NCBI GenBank assembly: GCA_019417145.1
Contig: DXVY01000020.1
Location: 1-15,881, forward strand
Length of the DNA stretch: 15,881 nt
From: Clostridiales bacterium
GTDB taxonomy: Bacteria; Bacillota; Clostridia; Oscillospirales; Acutalibacteraceae
Direction of reading: 5' to 3'
Below, in pieces: positions 13,454 through 15,881 of the stretch; within the stretch, counting starts at the first letter, position 1; each line of letters opens with the position of its first letter. The notes under the pieces are model-generated. The model saw only the letters and a program-made list of their open reading frames with translations, ran no database searches and was not told where the DNA came from. A program made the translations under genes and the position numbers.

Positions 13454-15121
13454 ATGAAGCGAGCGGCCAGGTGGGTCTGTCCCCTGCTGTTTCTTTTGCT
13501 GTGCGCTGTCGTGATCTGGTTTTTACATCTATTTACGGTATCGGATAAGACGATGGAGTATATCAACTGGCAGTCCGGCGTTCAAATCGGTGACGACGGT
13601 GAGCAGACGCCTTTTGCCCTGGACGAGTATACCAACATGCCTGAGGTAAGCGGTTCCTTCCGCTTCACCGCGCAACTGCCGGAGGGACTGGGAGACGGCA
13701 CCCTGCTGTTTGAGACCGCCGGCGAGGAGCTGTCGCTGTCGCTGAACGGCCAGGAGATCTATCGTTCCTCCGCCCTTCTGCCCGAAGGGACCATGGGAAT
13801 GTCGCTGGCGCAGATTCCGCTGCCCGAGAACGCCTCCGGGGAGCTAATCATGACCTGCACCATTCTGGACAATACAAACGCCATGTTCCCGCCGCTGCTG
13901 CGCTTTATCCCCGAAGGCATGAACGAAACCGATTCCATGGCCTACGCCAATCTGTTCGGCATCCCGGCCGGCATCACAGCTTTTGCGCTGCTGTTGGTAG
14001 TGGGACTGTTCCTGCTGAGCATCTTTAGCCAAAGGGTTGAGTGGAGCCTGCTTCCCCTGGCGCTTGCACTGGTGGGGCTGACGGTATACCGGCTGGTACA
14101 AAGCTGCGGCTATTACTTTTTACCCCAGCCGGTTGTTGCCGTGCTCAGTTGGTCGGGATTCGCATGGCTGGCGCCGCTGGCCCTTTTGGCCTATTTGGCT
14201 ATGAACCGCCGCCGCGCCTTTTGGCGGCTTTTGGGAATAACGGCCGCGTGGAGCGCCGGGGCGCTGCTGGTGGGATACCTGCTTTCGCTGGCGGGCGGCT
14301 GGTACCTTTCCGATTACCTCCACTCGGCGGTATCCAACCTGTTCCAGTATGGCGTTTACGACGGTCTGCTCTATTGGTTTACCCTCTGGCTGGCGGTGGC
14401 GTGCGCGCTGATCTCGGCCTATTGGATCATGCGCTCCTTTATCCGGCAGCGAGCGGAAGCGCAGGCGCTCGCCCTGCGAAATCGGCTGATTATGGACAGC
14501 TACCACGCCATTGAGAGAAAGATGCGGGACAGCGCCGCCCTCCGGCACGAGATGAAACATCAGCTTACGGCTATGGACGCTATGTATCAAAAGGGGGATT
14601 ACGCCGGGCTGGGCGCCCTGCTGGGCGGTCTCAGGGAGCAGGACAGCAGACTGGCGCAGACCCAGTTCACAGAAAACTTTACGATCAACGCCATTTTACA
14701 GGACGCTGCCGTCCGGGCGGCGCAGGCCGGAATCTCCTTTGACGCGCAGGTCCACGTACCGGCCGAGTTGAACATTCCGGAACACGACCTGTGCGTGCTG
14801 CTGATGAATATGCTGGACAACGCCCTGGAGGCCTGCGGCCGGATGGATAAGCAGGAAAATCGGTTTGTTCGGTTTAAGGCGGAGGTCAAAAACGGATTCC
14901 TGGCGGTTAAGTGCGAAAACGCCTATGCGGGAGAGCTGAAAGAGGATGACCACGGTCGCCTGCTGACCACCAAGGAGGAGCCGGAGGCCCATGGTTTCGG
15001 CCTGTCCCAGATGTCCGCCGTGGCCGAGCGCTATCACAGCCTGCTGGATATCAGCTTCACCGACGATCACGTGTTCACCGCGCAGACGGCGCTGAAGCTT
15101 CCCAAGAAAAAATGCGCATAA
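13454..15121 (+). CDS. Membrane sensor histidine kinase, GHKL (AgrC/LytS-like) type
   Basis: The 555-residue protein starts at 13454. Residues 6-28 form a membrane segment or uncleaved signal. Residues about 66-155 form an extracellular domain like the galactose-binding/jelly-roll sensors of clostridial 7TM-DISM proteins: TLLFETAGEELSLSLNGQEIY (83-103) is followed by a short IPLPENASGELIMTCTI (121-137). At least five hydrophobic helices follow (about 168-191, 197-213, 224-250, 256-280, 303-329). The cytoplasmic part has a coiled linker, the phosphoacceptor H-box LRHEMKHQ (H365), the N-box MNMLDNALEAC (N452, N456) and the G-box HGFGLSQM (513-520), a GHKL ATPase. It should autophosphorylate on His and pass phosphate to the convergent LytTR regulator downstream (inference). 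No autoinducer-peptide gene is nearby; the ligand may be a sugar or other small molecule. Confidence 0.9.
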   Translation: MKRAARWVCPLLFLLLCAVVIWFLHLFTVSDKTMEYINWQSGVQIGDDGEQTPFALDEYTNMPEVSGSFRFTAQLPEGLGDGTLLFETAGEELSLSLNGQEIYRSSALLPEGTMGMSLAQIPLPENASGELIMTCTILDNTNAMFPPLLRFIPEGMNETDSMAYANLFGIPAGITAFALLLVVGLFLLSIFSQRVEWSLLPLALALVGLTVYRLVQSCGYYFLPQPVVAVLSWSGFAWLAPLALLAYLAMNRRRAFWRLLGITAAWSAGALLVGYLLSLAGGWYLSDYLHSAVSNLFQYGVYDGLLYWFTLWLAVACALISAYWIMRSFIRQRAEAQALALRNRLIMDSYHAIERKMRDSAALRHEMKHQLTAMDAMYQKGDYAGLGALLGGLREQDSRLAQTQFTENFTINAILQDAAVRAAQAGISFDAQVHVPAELNIPEHDLCVLLMNMLDNALEACGRMDKQENRFVRFKAEVKNGFLAVKCENAYAGELKEDDHGRLLTTKEEPEAHGFGLSQMSAVAERYHSLLDISFTDDHVFTAQTALKLPKKKCA

Positions 15122-15153
15122 AAAAAGAGCCGAATGTATTTCGGCTCTTTTTT
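15121..15153. terminator. Bidirectional intrinsic terminator shared by kinase and regulator genes
   Basis: GAGCCGAA (15127-15134) pairs perfectly with TTCGGCTC (15140-15147) around TGTAT. AAAAAA (15121-15126) and TTTTTT (15148-15153) flank it, so the hairpin has a U-tract when read in either direction. The kinase stop TAA ends at 15121, and the regulator's stop TAA (minus strand, 15152-15154) lies in the T-tract, so both coding ends are built into the terminator. Confidence 0.93.
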
Positions 15154-15865
15154 AACGGTTTAAATATCGGATAAATGCGCTTTGCAGGGTTTTGTAATAC
15201 GTCCGGCCGATAGGCAGGCGCTTGCCGTCCCGCAGCGAAAGCTCCGTCCGGCCGATTTCCTCCACATACTCCATATTCACAAGATAGCTGTTGTGACACC
15301 GGCAGAACTGGCCGGGCGGAAGCTGCTTTTCAATCTCCGACAGGGAGAGAAGATAGGAGCGGTCCCCTTGCGCCTGGTGCACCACAATACTGTGGTTAAA
15401 GCTTTCCATATACCAAATCTGCGTCAGCAGCAGGCTGACCTTTTTGCTGCCGATCCGCAGCACGGCGGTTTTGGGCCTGTGGTTGAGATTCCAATCCGTA
15501 TGCAGGGCGCCGGCCAGCGCCTCGCGGCTGACCGGTTTGAGCAGAAAATGTATCGGTTGGACGTCATACCCCTCCGGCAGATAATCCCCGCAGCCGGTGA
15601 CAAAGATGATGCTCACCCGGTCCCCGCGCTGGCGGAGGGATTTGGCCAGCTCCATGCCGGTCATGCCTTCCATCTGGATATCCAAAAGCAGCAGGTCGAA
15701 GGGAGAGCTCTCGGCCGTTAAAACCTTTTCCAGCTCCTGCGCCGAACGGAAGGCAACGATTTCATGGTCGATACCGTCCTCGGTCAAAATTGCCCGGCAC
15801 AGAGAACACAGCTCCTCCCGGATCTGATCATCGTCCTCGCAGACTGCCAGCCGATATACACGCAT
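15152..15865 (-). CDS. Response regulator with receiver and LytTR DNA-binding domain
   Basis: This 237-residue protein is full length for the family. The receiver (about 3-120) keeps the acidic pocket (E10, D11, D12), the phosphoacceptor D62 in LLLLDIQMEGMTG, T90 after IIFV, and K110 in FLLKPVS. The LytTR domain (about 134-235) shows IWYMESFNHSIVVH (150-163), FCRCHNSYLVNMEYVEEI (187-204) and LPIGRTYYKTL (217-227), the usual signature of AgrA/LytR-type regulators. It is expected to be phosphorylated by the adjacent kinase and to bind spaced direct repeats; the CGTTTACG pair at 13313-13341 is the best candidate target. Its orientation is opposite to the kinase, so the two are not one operon. 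The start is set by GGAGGT 6 nt upstream; its promoter is beyond the right edge. Confidence 0.94.
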   Translation of the reverse strand: MRVYRLAVCEDDDQIREELCSLCRAILTEDGIDHEIVAFRSAQELEKVLTAESSPFDLLLLDIQMEGMTGMELAKSLRQRGDRVSIIFVTGCGDYLPEGYDVQPIHFLLKPVSREALAGALHTDWNLNHRPKTAVLRIGSKKVSLLLTQIWYMESFNHSIVVHQAQGDRSYLLSLSEIEKQLPPGQFCRCHNSYLVNMEYVEEIGRTELSLRDGKRLPIGRTYYKTLQSAFIRYLNR

Positions 15866-15871
15866 CCCCTC

Positions 15872-15877
15872 ACCTCC
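15872..15877 (-). promoter_or_regulatory. Ribosome binding site of the response regulator gene
   Basis: GGAGGT on the minus strand is followed by GAGGGG and then the ATG at 15865. The match is perfect and the spacing is 6 nt. Confidence 0.85.
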
Positions 15878-15881
15878 AAAC

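Noticed and set aside
14041..14514. Second plus-strand frame of 157 codons inside the kinase gene, and minus frames at 13844-14101, 14120-14590 and 14599-15070
   Set aside because: All lie within the kinase, whose own frame carries the H-, N- and G-box motifs; these are shadows.

Overview
The window reads as the chromosome of a GC-rich, low-motility-signal Firmicute, most likely a gut Clostridia of the Oscillospiraceae type. This is inferred from strong GGAGG-type ribosome binding sites, sigma-70 promoters of the Firmicute kind, a Gram-positive wall-sorting tail, a GHKL/LytTR two-component pair and a plant-glycan glycosidase. No RNA genes, CRISPR arrays, insertion sequences or phage genes were seen.

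Layout. Positions 1-919 (minus strand) hold the N-terminal 306 residues of an alpha-L-rhamnosidase of family GH78, cut by the window edge, with its own extended -10 promoter just upstream. Positions 920-1308 are intergenic and contain that promoter plus a strong intrinsic terminator that closes the next gene. Positions 1309-13017 (minus) are one uninterrupted 3902-codon gene for an enormous secreted, wall-anchored surface protein. It is built from Calx-beta, Ig-like, propeller-like, CARDB-like, cadherin-like, FN3 and InlB-type repeats, with a central Gly/aromatic beta region that I cannot assign. Positions 13018-13453 are a divergent control region of 436 bp. Positions 13454-15121 (plus) encode a multi-pass sensor histidine kinase with a jelly-roll-like extracellular domain. 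Positions 15152-15865 (minus) encode a LytTR response regulator, convergent with the kinase; one bidirectional terminator serves both and overlaps both stop codons.

How they may work together (inference). The kinase/regulator pair looks like the dedicated controller of the giant surface protein. The divergent region has two identical 8-bp direct repeats exactly 21 bp apart, the spacing expected for a LytTR dimer. They sit just upstream of an extended -10 promoter that lacks a recognisable -35 and points at the giant gene. The kinase gene has a separate, better sigma-70 promoter on the other side of the repeats. The giant gene's transcript would carry a leader of about 257 nt that can fold into a three-way junction, followed by a perfect palindrome before the ribosome binding site. 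The rhamnosidase appears to be a separate transcription unit.
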